From the NCBI GenBank assembly GCA_001910725.1, contig MJGA01000111.1:1-28628 (forward strand): 28,628 nucleotides of DNA, read 5' to 3'. The notes beneath the pieces were generated by a model. It had not been told where the DNA came from and did not search any database. It was given only the letters and a program-made list of their open reading frames with translations. Shown here piece by piece: positions 10,382 to 20,789 of the stretch. Made by a program: the position numbers and the translations under genes. The stretch comes from Phanerodontia chrysosporium. Taxonomy: Eukaryota; Basidiomycota; Agaricomycetes; Polyporales; Phanerochaetaceae. The first letter of the stretch is position 1, and each line of letters starts with the position of its first letter.

Positions 10382-11276
10382 TCACGTCCGGCCGCGGGTG
10401 ACGGCACGTGTTCGTGGTCGACGGGAATACTCTGGCGGTGCGCTTTCAGTATTGATAAGCACCGCGAGGACGAGTACTCACCAGATGCATCATTTATATC
10501 CTCTATCGCATACTGCCTTTGCAATGGCTCCGCCGCGCTGCGGCCTTTGTGACCTCCCGAAGCGTGTTGACCCCTCCGGCCTGAGGTCGGGTCGGTAGGG
10601 CTTGTACTCACTTCCCCTTCTAGGGCTTCTCGTGAACTTGTGTCAGGAGCGAAGGTCTTGCAGGGATCCTGGACGGTGGCTGGGATTTGGGGACTAACGA
10701 GGGTTTCAAGGATACGTGAAGCACTTAGTCTTTCTCCTGGGCCTGGACGGGATTTCTGCAGGGTGTTCTGGGGGAATCCGCCAGGCATCATTCCGAAGAT
10801 ATCGTCTTTTCCTGTACGTCGTCAATAATCGTATGGCCATGTGTTGATATTGAAAGCGTACCTGGGTCCACGTGAGAAACCTCTGCCCTAGGCTGCTCCC
10901 CGGACTTCGGATACAGATCCACTGGGAAGACCTTGCATACATAGTTGTTGTTCAGTTTGAGCATGTTCCAACGGTATTCGGTGCATAGTTCCTTGGCTCT
11001 ATCCGCATGGTTAGTGATGTTGGGATACAGTGGGATAGGAAACCCGAACCCGCAGAAGTCGATGATACGAGGGAAGTCACCTTCATCCGCCGGTGTTGCC
11101 GCTCCAATCGCCAACGGTACTAATGACCCTATCTGCGTCCCATCTGACAGGGTTTCAATGACAATAGTATGATCTCCTCGAGCTTGTGCCTTTTCTGATG
11201 CGCAAGCAGGGGAGCCCGCCAATGAATTGTACTTCACAAAGGAAATACCGGGAATTGCAGTCTCGGAGGCCATCAT
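10382..11276 (-). CDS. Hypothetical protein, three exons
   Basis: I do not recognise this gene. Exon 1 runs 11276-10862, exon 2 10811-10482 and exon 3 10431-10382, with two 50-nt GT..AG introns (10812-10861 and 10432-10481) that keep phase. The product is about 264 residues, or about 276 if the in-frame ATG at 11312 is used. The first 140 residues look globular, with FGFPIPLYPNITNHADRAKE and LKLNNNYVCKVFPVDLYP. The rest is Pro/Ser/Thr-rich and low in complexity, ending in a basic tail (RRPRTRAVTRGRT). No signal peptide or membrane helix is obvious. An upstream frame on the same strand (11479 to about 11340, starting MRIQPDPDPGHVYTMSLLKQL) may be a further 5' exon, but I found no in-phase splice to join it. 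The gene lies 50 to 250 bp downstream of the membrane-protein gene and in the same direction, so the two could be neighbours in function, though nothing shows it. Confidence 0.55.
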
Positions 11277-11529
11277 GTATAGTGGATGTCGAAGGTTAGA
11301 GAGATGCCGCATATTCGAAAAACGGATTTGTAATATATATTCAGACCATTGATATCGAGGTTAGACCCCGAAGCCAGCGTTTCGTAACCTGTGTCATGAC
11401 CATAATTAATGACCGCGAGCTGCTTCAACAGTGACATAGTATATACATGTCCTGGATCCGGATCCGGTTGTATTCTCATTGCGAAGTATATCTTTCATTT
11501 CAACCACTTGTTACACAGGATCTAGTAAT

Positions 11530-12868
11530 TTACAGCCAATTATTGACGATATAAGCGCAGATCCTCCACCCCTTTCGCAGTACTTGAACTAGTTCCTTAC
11601 GTAGTCGAGATTCTGCTTTCTTCAGATGTTCGTTCCAGTCCCTACTTCGTACGATGGCTCTCCCCAATCCTCGCACAGGGACAACGGGGGTTTCTTCTGC
11701 GTGAGCTGTGTTGGAAGTACCAGAGGACAGACGATTCTCCGAGAAAAGCCCCGCCGTAGATGAACTTGATGGCTCCAGCGTAGTTGTGGAATGGGCAGTG
11801 GTCGTCGTCGTGACTGTTACATAGACGACTGTGCCTGTTTGCGTGTCTGCAGCGGCAGGGGTGGGTACTGGTGAGATGTGCACATCAAGCCGATGGTTAT
11901 GGACGAACTCGACGGGGAATGAAAGTGGTTCGTCTAGGAACACGAGCGACTCGGCGATCGCGATGAAAACCCCCAAGACTGCCATCAGAACCGTGATGAG
12001 CAGAACCATGCAGCCGGGAGACAGGCGTGTTCCGGAATGGTTCCTCTGCTGGAGGCAGCTCCTGCGCGCCTCCGAGACACGCACCGATAGCTGAGGATTG
12101 TCATACGGGTACAGGGGACAAGGCTGGTCGGTGAGCATGTCGTGGAGAAGACTAACTGCTCCGATAACGTTGCTCTGGATGGATTGCAACCGGAAGCCTT
12201 GTATACGAAAGTGAAATGTCAGTTGGTGCGAAAACGAGTGAGGAAAGACTCACTCTCGCAAGGACAAACGTCGACTTGGAAGTCTTCCACCGGAACAGGA
12301 AAAGTGGGGAGCAACACTCGCAGATCCCACACCCGGCCGTCCCACCAGGATAACCACCTCTTCACTTCGCGCAGACCATAGTCGTACCCCGTGTACTCGA
12401 CCTCTACGGGGGCCCCCGCCATGCCTTCCATTCCGATGCGTATGTAGACTCCGGGCCGTTTGAAATCGCCTTGCCCACGCCATTCGACTAAACACCTTGC
12501 GGGGGATTTTCTGATAGTGACATGCAGCCCGTTGATGCGAGGCAACGGCAATTGAGTCATGCCGGATGGTGGTGTCAAGGCCAGCTCTAGCCAGTTGGAT
12601 GTGGTATCGAAGGCCCGGTGATGAGCAGGAGGGGCAAGGAACGTGAGCTTCACGGAGTACATGGGCTGCTTCCGTGAATTTGGAAGAAACGACACAATGG
12701 CAGTCGCCTGAGGGATACTGTTATACACATCGTGATCCTACACTTGGGTATAAGCATCAACCGCAGATGAAGCGAGGAATTAGGCCAACATACCTCCGTC
12801 GGAACATAGGGGATGTTCAGGGACGGCATACTTAGTGAGCGAGAACGCGGTTTGGGGGTGGAGGTCAT
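11530..12868 (-). CDS. Putative single-pass membrane protein, three exons
   Basis: Exons 12868-12794, 12737-12254 and 12197-11530 are joined by two 56-nt introns (12738-12793, GTATGT..TAG, and 12198-12253, GTGAGT..AAG), both in phase, to give about 408 residues. The ATG at 12866-12868 begins MTSTPKPRSRS, and the upstream frame has no better start. The first 200 residues look like a beta-rich globular domain (SNWLELALTPP, GVYIRIGMEGMAG, LLPTFPVPVEDFQVDV). One hydrophobic helix follows (CMVLLITVLMAVLGVFIAIA, coded near 11943-12010). After it come a Thr/Ser-rich stretch (VTVTTTTTAHSTTT) suited to O-glycosylation and a basic, possibly helical end. Function is unknown. The shared LLPxFPxPV motif and layout link it to the gene at 2537-4046. 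The frame is intact, so this is likely a working gene. Confidence 0.65.
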
Positions 12869-13655
12869 GATGCTAGTGCTGTGATGCGAGAAGTCTAGAC
12901 GTCTGGCTGGTTCGACAGCAAAAGGCCGCCCTCCAAGAGGCCGTCCTCTAGCTCTGCTGTACACAGCAGTGGGGTGCGTTTCCGGTCTGTACATTGGTCG
13001 AGTATGAGTGCCTGGGACTGTACAGCAGGTTGGTCAACCGGCCTTTGACAAATACACGTATCTGACACGCGAGAGTGCTAATATTTGCTGAGCACATGAA
13101 CACTGCAAAATGAGACATGAGCCCGGGGAGTTCGGAGAGCATGCTGATCAGAGTTCCGAGTCGTTTGCGCCAGACAGATAGCTCTAGACTCAGACGGTCC
13201 CAGGGCGCGTGCAGTCCCTGCTCGAGATCAAAATCCGGTCCAACGTCGAGAAGACATATATCGCGTGGTGGCTACGGTTGGCCATTGGGGTCATCTAACT
13301 GCCCACTCAGTGCAGGCTGTCTGGGCGTTGATGTAGAGCTCCTCCAAGATGACAAATCTCGACTCGAAGGCGCAGAATCCTGCCGAGCAAGAGGTAGCAG
13401 GCAGAAGCGTGGCTGAGGCGTCCCTTGGCAACATGCAGACAGGAGGCGACACCAGATGCCATATATAGTATACCAGGCAATGATCATGATGCGACCTGTG
13501 CTGCGCTGCGCCTGCAACTCCCGCCGAAGCTGCGTCCGTTATCCGAGCACGCCCCGAGCCACCTATCTCGGCTTCGGCCTCAACACCCTCGCATTACCAG
13601 AACCCCACCGGCATACTGTACGGTAGGCGGGAAGGCCATGGATGAAATCACGAAC
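12869..13655. other. Intergenic stretch, no supported gene
   Basis: The left end should be the promoter of the minus-strand membrane-protein gene. Frames at 13117-13416 and 13272-13517 overlap on opposite strands and carry no recognised motif. One TGATCATGA copy lies at 13481. Confidence 0.5.
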
Positions 13656-13664
13656 TGATCATGA
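13481..13664 (-). repeat. TCATGATCA pair, 175 bp apart, same orientation (minus)
   Basis: On the plus strand the sites read TGATCATGA at 13481 and 13656. The second starts the region that aligns with copy B of the structured module (shared CTGATCATGAT, then AAGCGC). Confidence 0.8.
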
Positions 13665-13874
13665 TGGCAACCAAGCGCCAGCGCTTAGTGGATGGAGCCA
13701 CGTGATTGTGGCGTCAGGCCTCGCATCTTGCGCACGCCTGCTCGTTTGCAACACACTCTAGCAGAATGATGGCTCCGACGTCTCTAGTTTCGTCACATAG
13801 ACTCCAATCGCGCTTGCAATGCAAGCCGGGTCAGAGTAATGACGAACAATCCTGCCCTTTGGGCAGGGTCGTTC
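13655..13874 (+). other. Two-hairpin structured module, copy C (diverged)
   Basis: The region aligns loosely with 22524-22760 from CTGATCATGAT onward, and closely from ACTCCAATCGCGC (13801). Hairpin 1 is 13812-13826 (GCTTGC, loop AAT, GCAAGC) and hairpin 2 is 13851-13867 (CCTGCCC, loop TTT, GGGCAGG). Both are perfect. The linker CGGGTCAGAGTAATGACGAA differs from copy B at two of 20 positions, whereas the stems differ at most positions but still pair. The module ends in CTAG and lies about 400 bp upstream of the HSP70 fragment in the same orientation. Confidence 0.7.
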
Positions 13875-13968
13875 TAGAGCCGGAAGGGGTCATCTTCACA
13901 TTCAAACCCTCCTTACGGTCGCCCGCCCATCCCTCATTCCCTTGCTGCGTTCCCCGTGTTATTTAACC

Positions 13969-14010
13969 GTCGCCGCCCCTGTCGCCGCCCCCGTCGCCGC
14001 CTCCGTCGCC
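13969..14010 (+). repeat. Imperfect 12-bp GC-rich tandem array, 3.5 units
   Basis: Units of GTCGCCGCCCCT and close variants start at 13969, 13981 and 13993, with a half unit at 14005. They follow a TATTTAA at about 13960 and sit just upstream of the HSP70 remnant. Confidence 0.8.
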
Positions 14011-14238
14011 TATCTTCTTGTGTAGCTGCCCGGTCGACTCTCATTCACGCTGTCGTGAATCCGACGAACCCAGCCTCGACTTCAAGCATCTCTTCAGCTG
14101 CGGGGCCACGGCCAAGGGGTGCAGGATGTTTTGAAGCATTAGTCGTTCGCGTTGTCTCAAAGCTGGATGGCCAGCGAGCTATCAATGTCGACAACGGTAG
14201 AGAGGGGCAGGTTTTCGTGAGTACCTCCTCAAAGCGTG

Positions 14239-14247
14239 TGATCATGA
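14239..14247 (-). repeat. Single TCATGATCA site
   Basis: The plus strand reads TGATCATGA here, just before the first recognisable HSP70 codons. Confidence 0.75.
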
Positions 14248-14269
14248 GCTATTTCTGACACTAAATGAG

Positions 14270-14590
14270 TTCCCTGAGAAGCTGTCCTCGAAGGTTCTGC
14301 CTAAGATGAAGGAAACTGCTGAGCAGTTCCTCAATAATAAGAAGTTCAAGTAAGCAGGTCTCGCGCAAAGCATGTGGATTTTGTGGCTAATGCACGCTGC
14401 TCAGCCATGCTACCATCACCATCCCGGCATACTTCAACGATGCTCAGCGACAGGCAACTGAGAACGCCGGCCAGATTATCGGTCTTGAAGTCTTCCATGC
14501 CACCAACGAGCCGACAGCCGCTGCTCTCCTGTACGGTCTTGGCCGCGCAGATATCTCCGTCATCGCCGTCTACCATCTTGGTGGTGGTGC
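14270..14590 (+). pseudogene. SSC1: Mitochondrial HSP70 fragment, ATPase-domain part
   Basis: The fragment encodes part of the nucleotide-binding domain of a mitochondrial-type HSP70 (matrix chaperone of protein import and folding). It reads KMKETAEQFLN, then a 55-nt intron at 14350-14404 (GTAAGC..CAG), then [38 protein letters not shown], and VYHLGGG. The usual Asp of VYDLGGGT is replaced by His, and TNEPTAAA lacks the normal Ile. Removing the intron restores Asn-His across the junction, so it derives from a DNA copy. The N-terminal import sequence and first phosphate-binding loop are not found. The sequence stops after the third Gly of GGG and changes directly to PRP8 at 14591. The matching HSP70 continuation begins at 19404. 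The mitochondrial type is inferred from [19 protein letters not shown]. Confidence 0.8.
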
Positions 14591-15398
14591 GGCTCGACTG
14601 GGTGGAAGCCGGTCTGCAGGCAGAGCTACAACCTGCTTATCCACCGGAAGAACTTGAACTACCTGCACCTCGACTACAACCTGAACTTGAAGCCCGTTAA
14701 GACGCTGACCATGATAGAGCGTAAGAAGTCGCGGCTCGGAAATGCCTTCCACTTGTGTCGCGAGATTCTCCGCCTCACCAAGCTCGTTGTCGACGTCCAG
14801 TACCGTTTGGGCAACATCAACGCGTTCCATCTCGCGGACGCACTCCAGTACATCTTCGTTCACATCGGTGCCCTGACTGGTACGTACCGATACCAGTACA
14901 AGGTTAGTGATTGCTTGTGTCCTCGCATGCGACTATGCTAACTTCGTTCTATCGGCTCACTAAGCAGCGTGTCGAGTCTCACTACGACTTGAAGCTCTGT
15001 GCCGCGGTCATGCACTACATCCTCGACATGATGCCCGAGTCGATCAAACAGAACCAGTCGAAGACGATCCTCCAGCACTTGTCGGAGACCTGGCGTTGCT
15101 GAAAGGCCAACATTCCATGGAAGGTGCCTGGTATGCCAACGGCCATTGAGAACATCATCCTCCGGTACATCAAGAGCAAGGCTGACTGGTGGGTCTCGGT
15201 CGCGCACTACAAACGCGAGCGTATTCGCCGGGGAGCTACGGTCGACAAGGCTGACGTGAAGAAGAATCTCGGCCGCCTCACTCGTCTCTACTAGAAGGCC
15301 GAACAGTAGCGTCAGTACGGATACCTCAACGACGGTCCGTATATCAGCGCCGAGGAGGCTGTCTCCATCTACACGGCTACCGTTCACCAGTTCTCACG
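14591..15398 (+). pseudogene. PRP8: PRP8 pseudogene, segment 1
   Basis: PRP8 is the central scaffold of the U5 snRNP and spliceosome active site, normally about 2,300 residues and essential. This segment reads LDWVEAGLQ, then [21 protein letters not shown], then [31 protein letters not shown], and [11 protein letters not shown]. It contains three in-frame stops (15100-15102, 15292-15294, 15307-15309), several of them at normally Trp, Leu or Glu codons, plus a frameshift near 14630. Between YRYQYK and KQRVESH about 70 residues expected from PRP8 are missing, replaced by intron-like sequence beginning GTTAG at 14903. It ends at about 15388, and 11 bp of filler separate it from segment 2. The segment is not functional. 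Confidence 0.85.
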
Positions 15399-18300
15399 TA
15401 CAAGGACATGGCGCACATGAACGCCTACGGTCTCATCCGCGGGCTTCAGTTCTCCGCTTTCATGTTCCAATACTACGGTCTCGTCCTTGATCTCCTCATT
15501 CTTGGCTTGCAGCGGGCGAGCGAAATGGCCGGCCCACCGCAGATGCCCAATAACTTCCTGCAGTATCGCGACGTTGCGACGGAGACTCGTCATCCGATCC
15601 GTCTATACTCGCGTTACGTCGATCGCATCCATATTCTCTTCCGCTTCACGGCCGAGGAGGCTCGAGACCTCATTCAACGCTACCTCAGTGCCAATCCCGA
15701 TCCACGAACAACAACGTCATCGGTTACAACAACAAGCGTTGCTGGCCCCGCGACTGCCGTATGCGTCTCATCAAGCACGATGTCAACCTTGGGCGCGCAG
15801 TCTTCTGGAACGTCAAGCAGAGCCTGCCTCGCTCACTCACGACGATCGAGTGGGAGGACACTTTCGTTAGTGTCTACTCGAAGGATAACCCTCAGCTACT
15901 CTTCTCGATGTGTGGCTTTGAGGTCGCATCCTGCCGAAGATTCGGACGATCAATGACGAGCAGTACTCGCTCAAGGACGCGGTCTGGAACCTCACGAACG
16001 AGCAAACGAAGGAGCGTACAGTCAGGCGTTCTTGCGCGTCTCCGACGAAGGTGTCCAGCAGTTCAACAACCGTATCCGCCAAGTCCTCATGAGCTCGGGT
16101 TCTACAACGTTCTCGAAGATCGTCAACAAGTGGAACACCGCACTCATTGGTCTCATGACATACTACCGCGAGGCCGTCATCCACACAAACGAACTACTTG
16201 ATGCCCTCGTCAAGGCGGAGAACAAGATCCAGACTCGTGTCAAGATTGGCCTGAACAGTAAGATGCCGTCTCGTTTCCCGCCCGTCGTTTTCTACACTCC
16301 CAAAGAGCTCGGCGGTCTCGGCATTCTGTCCATGGGTCACGTCCTCATTCCGCAGAGCGACCTTCAGTGGTCGAAGCAGACCGATGTCGGCGTCACCCAT
16401 TTCCGTGCCGGTATGTCTCATGAGGAAGACAGCTCATCCGAACTTGTATCGTTACCTGCAGCCATGGGAGGCGGAATTCTTGGACTCGGTCGCGTGTGGT
16501 CGGAGTACTCGATGAAGAGGAAAGACGCGAACGCGGCAAGAATCGCCGCTTGACACTCGAGGATCTCGAGGACAGCTGGACCGTGGTGTCCTCCAATCAA
16601 CACTCTCGTCCAGAAAGACAGGCACACACATTGCTTACGGATCGCGGTTGGCGTGTCCGCACAGACTGGAAGCAGTATCAGTTGCTCAAGCAGTAAGTCC
16701 GCCGTCGCTCCCATCTTAATCTCCTGATGCTAAGTCCCTTACGCAGCAATCCGTTCTGGTGGAAGCGTCGCAGCGTCACGATGGCAAGCTCTGGCAGCTC
16801 AAACAACTACCTGTCGACGTTATCACCACACGTCTGCGGTGGTGTGTGAGGGTATTCTGCGAGCACACGTATTCAAGGGTACCTACTTCCCGACTTGGGA
16901 GGGTCTCTTCTGCGAGAAGGCGTCTGGTTTCGAGGAGTCTATGCGATACAAGAAGCTCATCAACGCTCAGCGGTCCGGTCTCAACCAAATTCCCAATTGT
17001 CGGTTCACGCTTTGGTGGAGCCCGACTATCAACCGCGCAATGTCTACGTCGATTTCCAAGTCCAGCTCGATTTGACCGGTATCTTCATGTGAGTCTAGCT
17101 TCCAGCCGTTGTTTTATGGCCTTGCTCACCCTACTCTCTAGAGCACGGTAAAATTCCGACGCTGAAGATTAGTTTGATCCGAGATCTTCCGAGCCACTTG
17201 TGGTGGCAGAAGAGTGAGTAAACTCCCCATGTCATTTGCTAGAGAATATGTACTCATCTTGGACTAGTTCACGAGAGTGCTGTCATGGACTTGTGTCAAG
17301 TGTTCGATCAAGAGCTGGAGCGTTGCAAATCGAGACAGTGCAGAAGGAGACAATCCATCCTCGTTAAGAGTTACAAGATGAACTCATCTTGCCGCGGACA
17401 TCCTGCTCTTCTCTGCGTACAGGGTCGTGCATTTCGCTCGCATATACGTTCTCATGCCGATCTTGACCTCTGTTATAGTGGAACATCTCTCGCCCGTCGC
17501 TAGTCACGGATAGCAAGGACGTCCTCGACGGCACGACGAGCAACAGGTTCTGGATCGACGTGCAGCTCCGTTGGGGAGACTTCGATACTCACGACATCGA
17601 GCGGTACACTCGTGCGAAGTTCCTGGATTACATCTCGGACTCCATGAGTATCTATCCATAACCGACCGGTGTCATGATCGGCATGGACCTGGTTACAACC
17701 TGTGGTCGGCCTACGGAAACTGGTTCCCCGGTCTCAAGCCTCTCATCCAGCAAGCTATGGCGAAGATCATGAAGGCCAACCCTGCGTGCCACGTTCTCCG
17801 CGAATGTATCCGCAAGGGTTTGCAGCTCTACTCGTCCCAGCCCACGGAACCGTATCTCAACAGCCAGAACTACTCAGAGCTCTTCTCGAACCGGATCATC
17901 TGGTTCGTCGATGACACTAACGTGTACCGTGTCACTATCCACAAGACCTTCGAGGGTAACTTGACGACGAAGCCCATTAACGGTGCCATCTTCATCTTCA
18001 ACCCGCGCTCTGGCCAGCTGTTCCTCAAAATCATCCACACCAGTGTCTGAGCTGGCCAGAAGGGTCTCGGACAGCTGGCGAAGTGGAAGACTGCCGAAGA
18101 AGTTGCCGCATTGGTCCGTTCCCCCCTGTCGAGGAGCAGCCGAAGCAAGTCATCGTCACCCGTAAGGGCATGTTGGACCCGCTCGAAGTGCATTTGCTCG
18201 ACTTCCCGAACATCGTCATCAAAGGTAGCGAGCTGCAGCTTCCGTTCCAGGCTTGCATGAAGATGGAGAAGTTCGGAGACCTCATCTTGCGTGCCACGCA

Positions 18301-19004
18301 GCCGCAGATGGTCTTGTTCAACTTGTAGATGACTGGCTGAAGTCCATTTCGAGCAACACGGCCTTCTCGCGTCTCATCTTCTCCTTCGCGGTTTTCACGT
18401 CAACCAAGAGAAGGCGAAGATTGTTCCTTCGTCCAGACAAGAACACCGTCACCGAGCCTCACTTTGTCTGGCCGTCTCTTTCCGATGTGGAGCGGATCAA
18501 GGTCGAGGTTGCTCTCAAGGATCTTATTCTCGCAGATTTCGGGGAGCGCAACAGCGTCAACATTACGTCGCTCACCGCTAGTGAGATTCGCGATATCATT
18601 CTTGGACAGGAGATCGCTGCCCCGTCAGTCAGTTCAGCGGCAGCAAATGGCTGAGCTTGAGAAGAGCAACGAGGCTCAGGGTCAGGTCACAGCGGTGCAG
18701 ACACAGACGACCAACATCCACGGTGACACGATTCAGACCGTCACAAGTAAGGGTTCCCTTATATCATCCGTGATCCGTTCACTGAATATTTTTCGCAGCT
18801 ACGAACTACGAGCAGCCGGTTTTCAGCAGCAAGTCGGACTGGCGAGTTCGTGCGATCTGGGCAACCCACCTGTCCCTCCGTCTGCAGCACATTTACGTCT
18901 CGAACGAGTCACGACGACGTCAAGGACGACGCAGAATCGTACACCTTCGTTTTGCCGAAGAACATCCTTCGTCATTTCGTCACCGCGCCGACCTCCATAC
19001 CCAG
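15399..19004 (+). pseudogene. PRP8: PRP8 pseudogene, segment 2 (reverse-transcriptase-like to JAB1 region)
   Basis: The segment starts at [15 protein letters not shown] and follows PRP8 order through the reverse-transcriptase-like, linker, endonuclease-like and RNase-H-like regions into the start of the JAB1/MPN domain (SYTFVLPKNILRHFV). Long intact stretches include [30 protein letters not shown] and [16 protein letters not shown]. Introns remain at, for example, 16693-16746, 17214-17267 (54 nt, in phase) and 18747-18798. The frame shifts many times (near 15700, 15930, 16020, 17330, 18100, 18325) and a Trp codon has become TGA at about 18048. It breaks off after ADLHTQ at 19004, so most of the JAB1 domain is absent. 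A working PRP8 must exist elsewhere in the genome. Confidence 0.9.
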
Positions 19005-19340
19005 GAGGCTGTCGCCATCTACACGGCTACTGTTCACTGGCTCTAGTCCCGCAAGTTCTCTCCCGTTCCGTTCCCTCCGCTCAACTACAAGCACGACACC
19101 AAGTTGCTTGTGCTCGCGCTCGAGAAGCTGAAGGAGGCATACTCGGTCAAGGGTCGTCTCAACCAGTCTCAGCGAGAGGTGCTCGCGCTCATCGAGCAAG
19201 CGTACGACAACCCCCACGAGTGCTTGTCTCGCATCAAGCGTCTCCTCCTGACCCAACGCGCGTTCAAGGAGGCTGGTATCGAGTTCTTCCTCATTCCATA
19301 CTACGATATTGAGCCTGTCAAGAAGATCACCGACGTGTAC
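19005..19340 (+). pseudogene. PRP8: PRP8 pseudogene, segment 3 (displaced internal block)
   Basis: This block reads EAVAIYTATVHWL, stop, [19 protein letters not shown], then [19 protein letters not shown] and [18 protein letters not shown], ending KKITDVY. In normal PRP8 it lies directly after segment 1, and it is missing there. Its first 36 bp repeat the end of segment 1 with several differences (for example GTCTCC against GTCGCC), so it comes from a different or separately diverged copy. It has one TAG at a Glu codon (about 19047-19053) and a small loss in [14 protein letters not shown]. It is fused to the truncated JAB1 region on the left. Confidence 0.85.
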
Positions 19341-19403
19341 CGAACGATCAACAGCGAGCAGTACTCGCTCAAGGACGCGGTTCGAAACCTCACGAATGAG
19401 CAG
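19341..19403 (+). pseudogene. PRP8: PRP8 pseudogene, segment 4 (second copy of a 63-bp block)
   Basis: The block encodes [21 protein letters not shown]. The same block occurs in segment 2 at about 15946-16008 ([21 protein letters not shown]), with roughly 10 per cent base differences. It joins segment 3 at Tyr-Arg and passes into HSP70 at the shared Thr codon. Confidence 0.8.
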
Positions 19404-20090
19404 ACCTTCGATATCTCCATCCTGGAGATGAATTTCTTGAGAGAGCTCGAGAAGGACCCTGGTATGGACCTCATCAAGGAGCCGATGGCCATCCTCTGTA
19501 TCTGTAAGGTTGCTGAGTCCCAGAAGGCGAAGATCGAGCTCTCGTCGACTCAGCAGACTGAGATCAACCTTTCCGTCGTTGCTGTGGGCGCTTCCGATCC
19601 CAAGCACATCGACATCAAGATTCTCTGCTCGCAGTTCAAAGGTCTCGTCTCCGCCTCATCCAGCGCATGATCGACCCCTGAAAGAAGGCTCTATCGGATG
19701 TGGGGGTCAACCGCGGTTGCTATCGGTGCCTCTATTCAGGGTGGTCTCCTTGCCGGCCATGTCACCGACATTCTCCTCCTTGATGCCACTCCTCTGTCGC
19801 TCGGTATACTCTTCGTGATACTGAGCTTATTCCCTGCACCACCACTCCCCAACCAAGAAGACCCCAACCGTCTCGACTGCTGCGGACGGCTAGGCTGCCA
19901 TCGAGGTCAAGGTCTACAGGGTGTCCGTGAGCTCGTCCGCGACAACATGCTCCTTGGTGACTTCAACGTTGCCGGTATTCCCCGCCCCCGAGGGCGTCCT
20001 CTGGTCTTTTCGACAAGGACACCGAGCGCACGGTCAAGGAGTTCGAGAGGAACGCTGAGTTGGACTACCTTGCAAAGTTATCATTGAGGA
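19404..20090 (+). pseudogene. SSC1: Mitochondrial HSP70 fragment, C-terminal continuation
   Basis: The first codons give TFDISILEM, the sequence that directly follows GGG in mitochondrial HSP70, so this continues the fragment ending at 14590. It then skips the GDTHLGGEDFD region and reads [15 protein letters not shown], a TGA at Cys (19679-19681) in the DPCKKAL motif, then [30 protein letters not shown], and [18 protein letters not shown] from the substrate-binding domain. Several frameshifts and small losses occur, including the VGGMTR segment. The final recognisable codons are near 20090. It is not functional. Confidence 0.8.
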
Positions 20091-20789
20091 GTTACGATAG
20101 TATTCGCCATTAAACAAGTTGTACTATATGAATCTAGATGAGGAAATGCATGCTGTGGCCAATTCAATCAATGTCCTACTCCTGGTTGCCTGTCTCAGGC
20201 TCCGAGTCAGCTGTATCGAAGAGAGGAGAGTCCGGTGAAGCATGAGGTTGTCCGCGGTAATGGGGCAGCTCAGCGGCGACGGCATCAACTTCGCGGCATA
20301 GTCTGTCCTTGGCAACGAGATTCATGGTGCGGCACAGAAGGCTACAGTGGTGTCCTTCCAGAATTGCGCGCATGCCATCGACTCCGTAGTCTCCCAGTCC
20401 CGAGTTCCATGTCATCAGTCAATCGCTGGCACGAAGCGGAAGAGGTTGTCGAGTGTCCAGATAGGTGAGTAGTACTATTCTTCACTGCTTTGGACGTGTA
20501 TTCATTCAGCGATATATGAGTAGATGCTCTTCCTCTCGAGTACCAACCTGCAACCGGCGGGCCTAAGCGGCAGAAGCTACAACGAGGTACCATAACATTG
20601 TTGTACTTACCTGTCGAACGACGTACTGACTTTCTCACTCGATTGTTTGGCAGAGGCTATACGTCTGAATACAACCATGGTCCAGTTGCTTTCTCGCAAG
20701 AGAAATCCGGTCCGATCTGACAGCTGGTTGCGCCTGGACGGTGTTGGGAACTCGCCCGGGCTAACGGCTGAAGAACTTCGGGACGTCCT
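20091..20789. other. Unassigned sequence between HSP70 and GCV2 remnants
   Basis: Frames on both strands stay open but overlap one another. A plus-strand frame (about 20523-20720, VDALPLEYQPATGGPKRQKL) lacks a start and is flanked by GTGAGT and TAG splice-like signals. A minus-strand frame covers 20176-20415. Neither is recognised. The sequence could hold another decayed gene piece. Confidence 0.35.
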
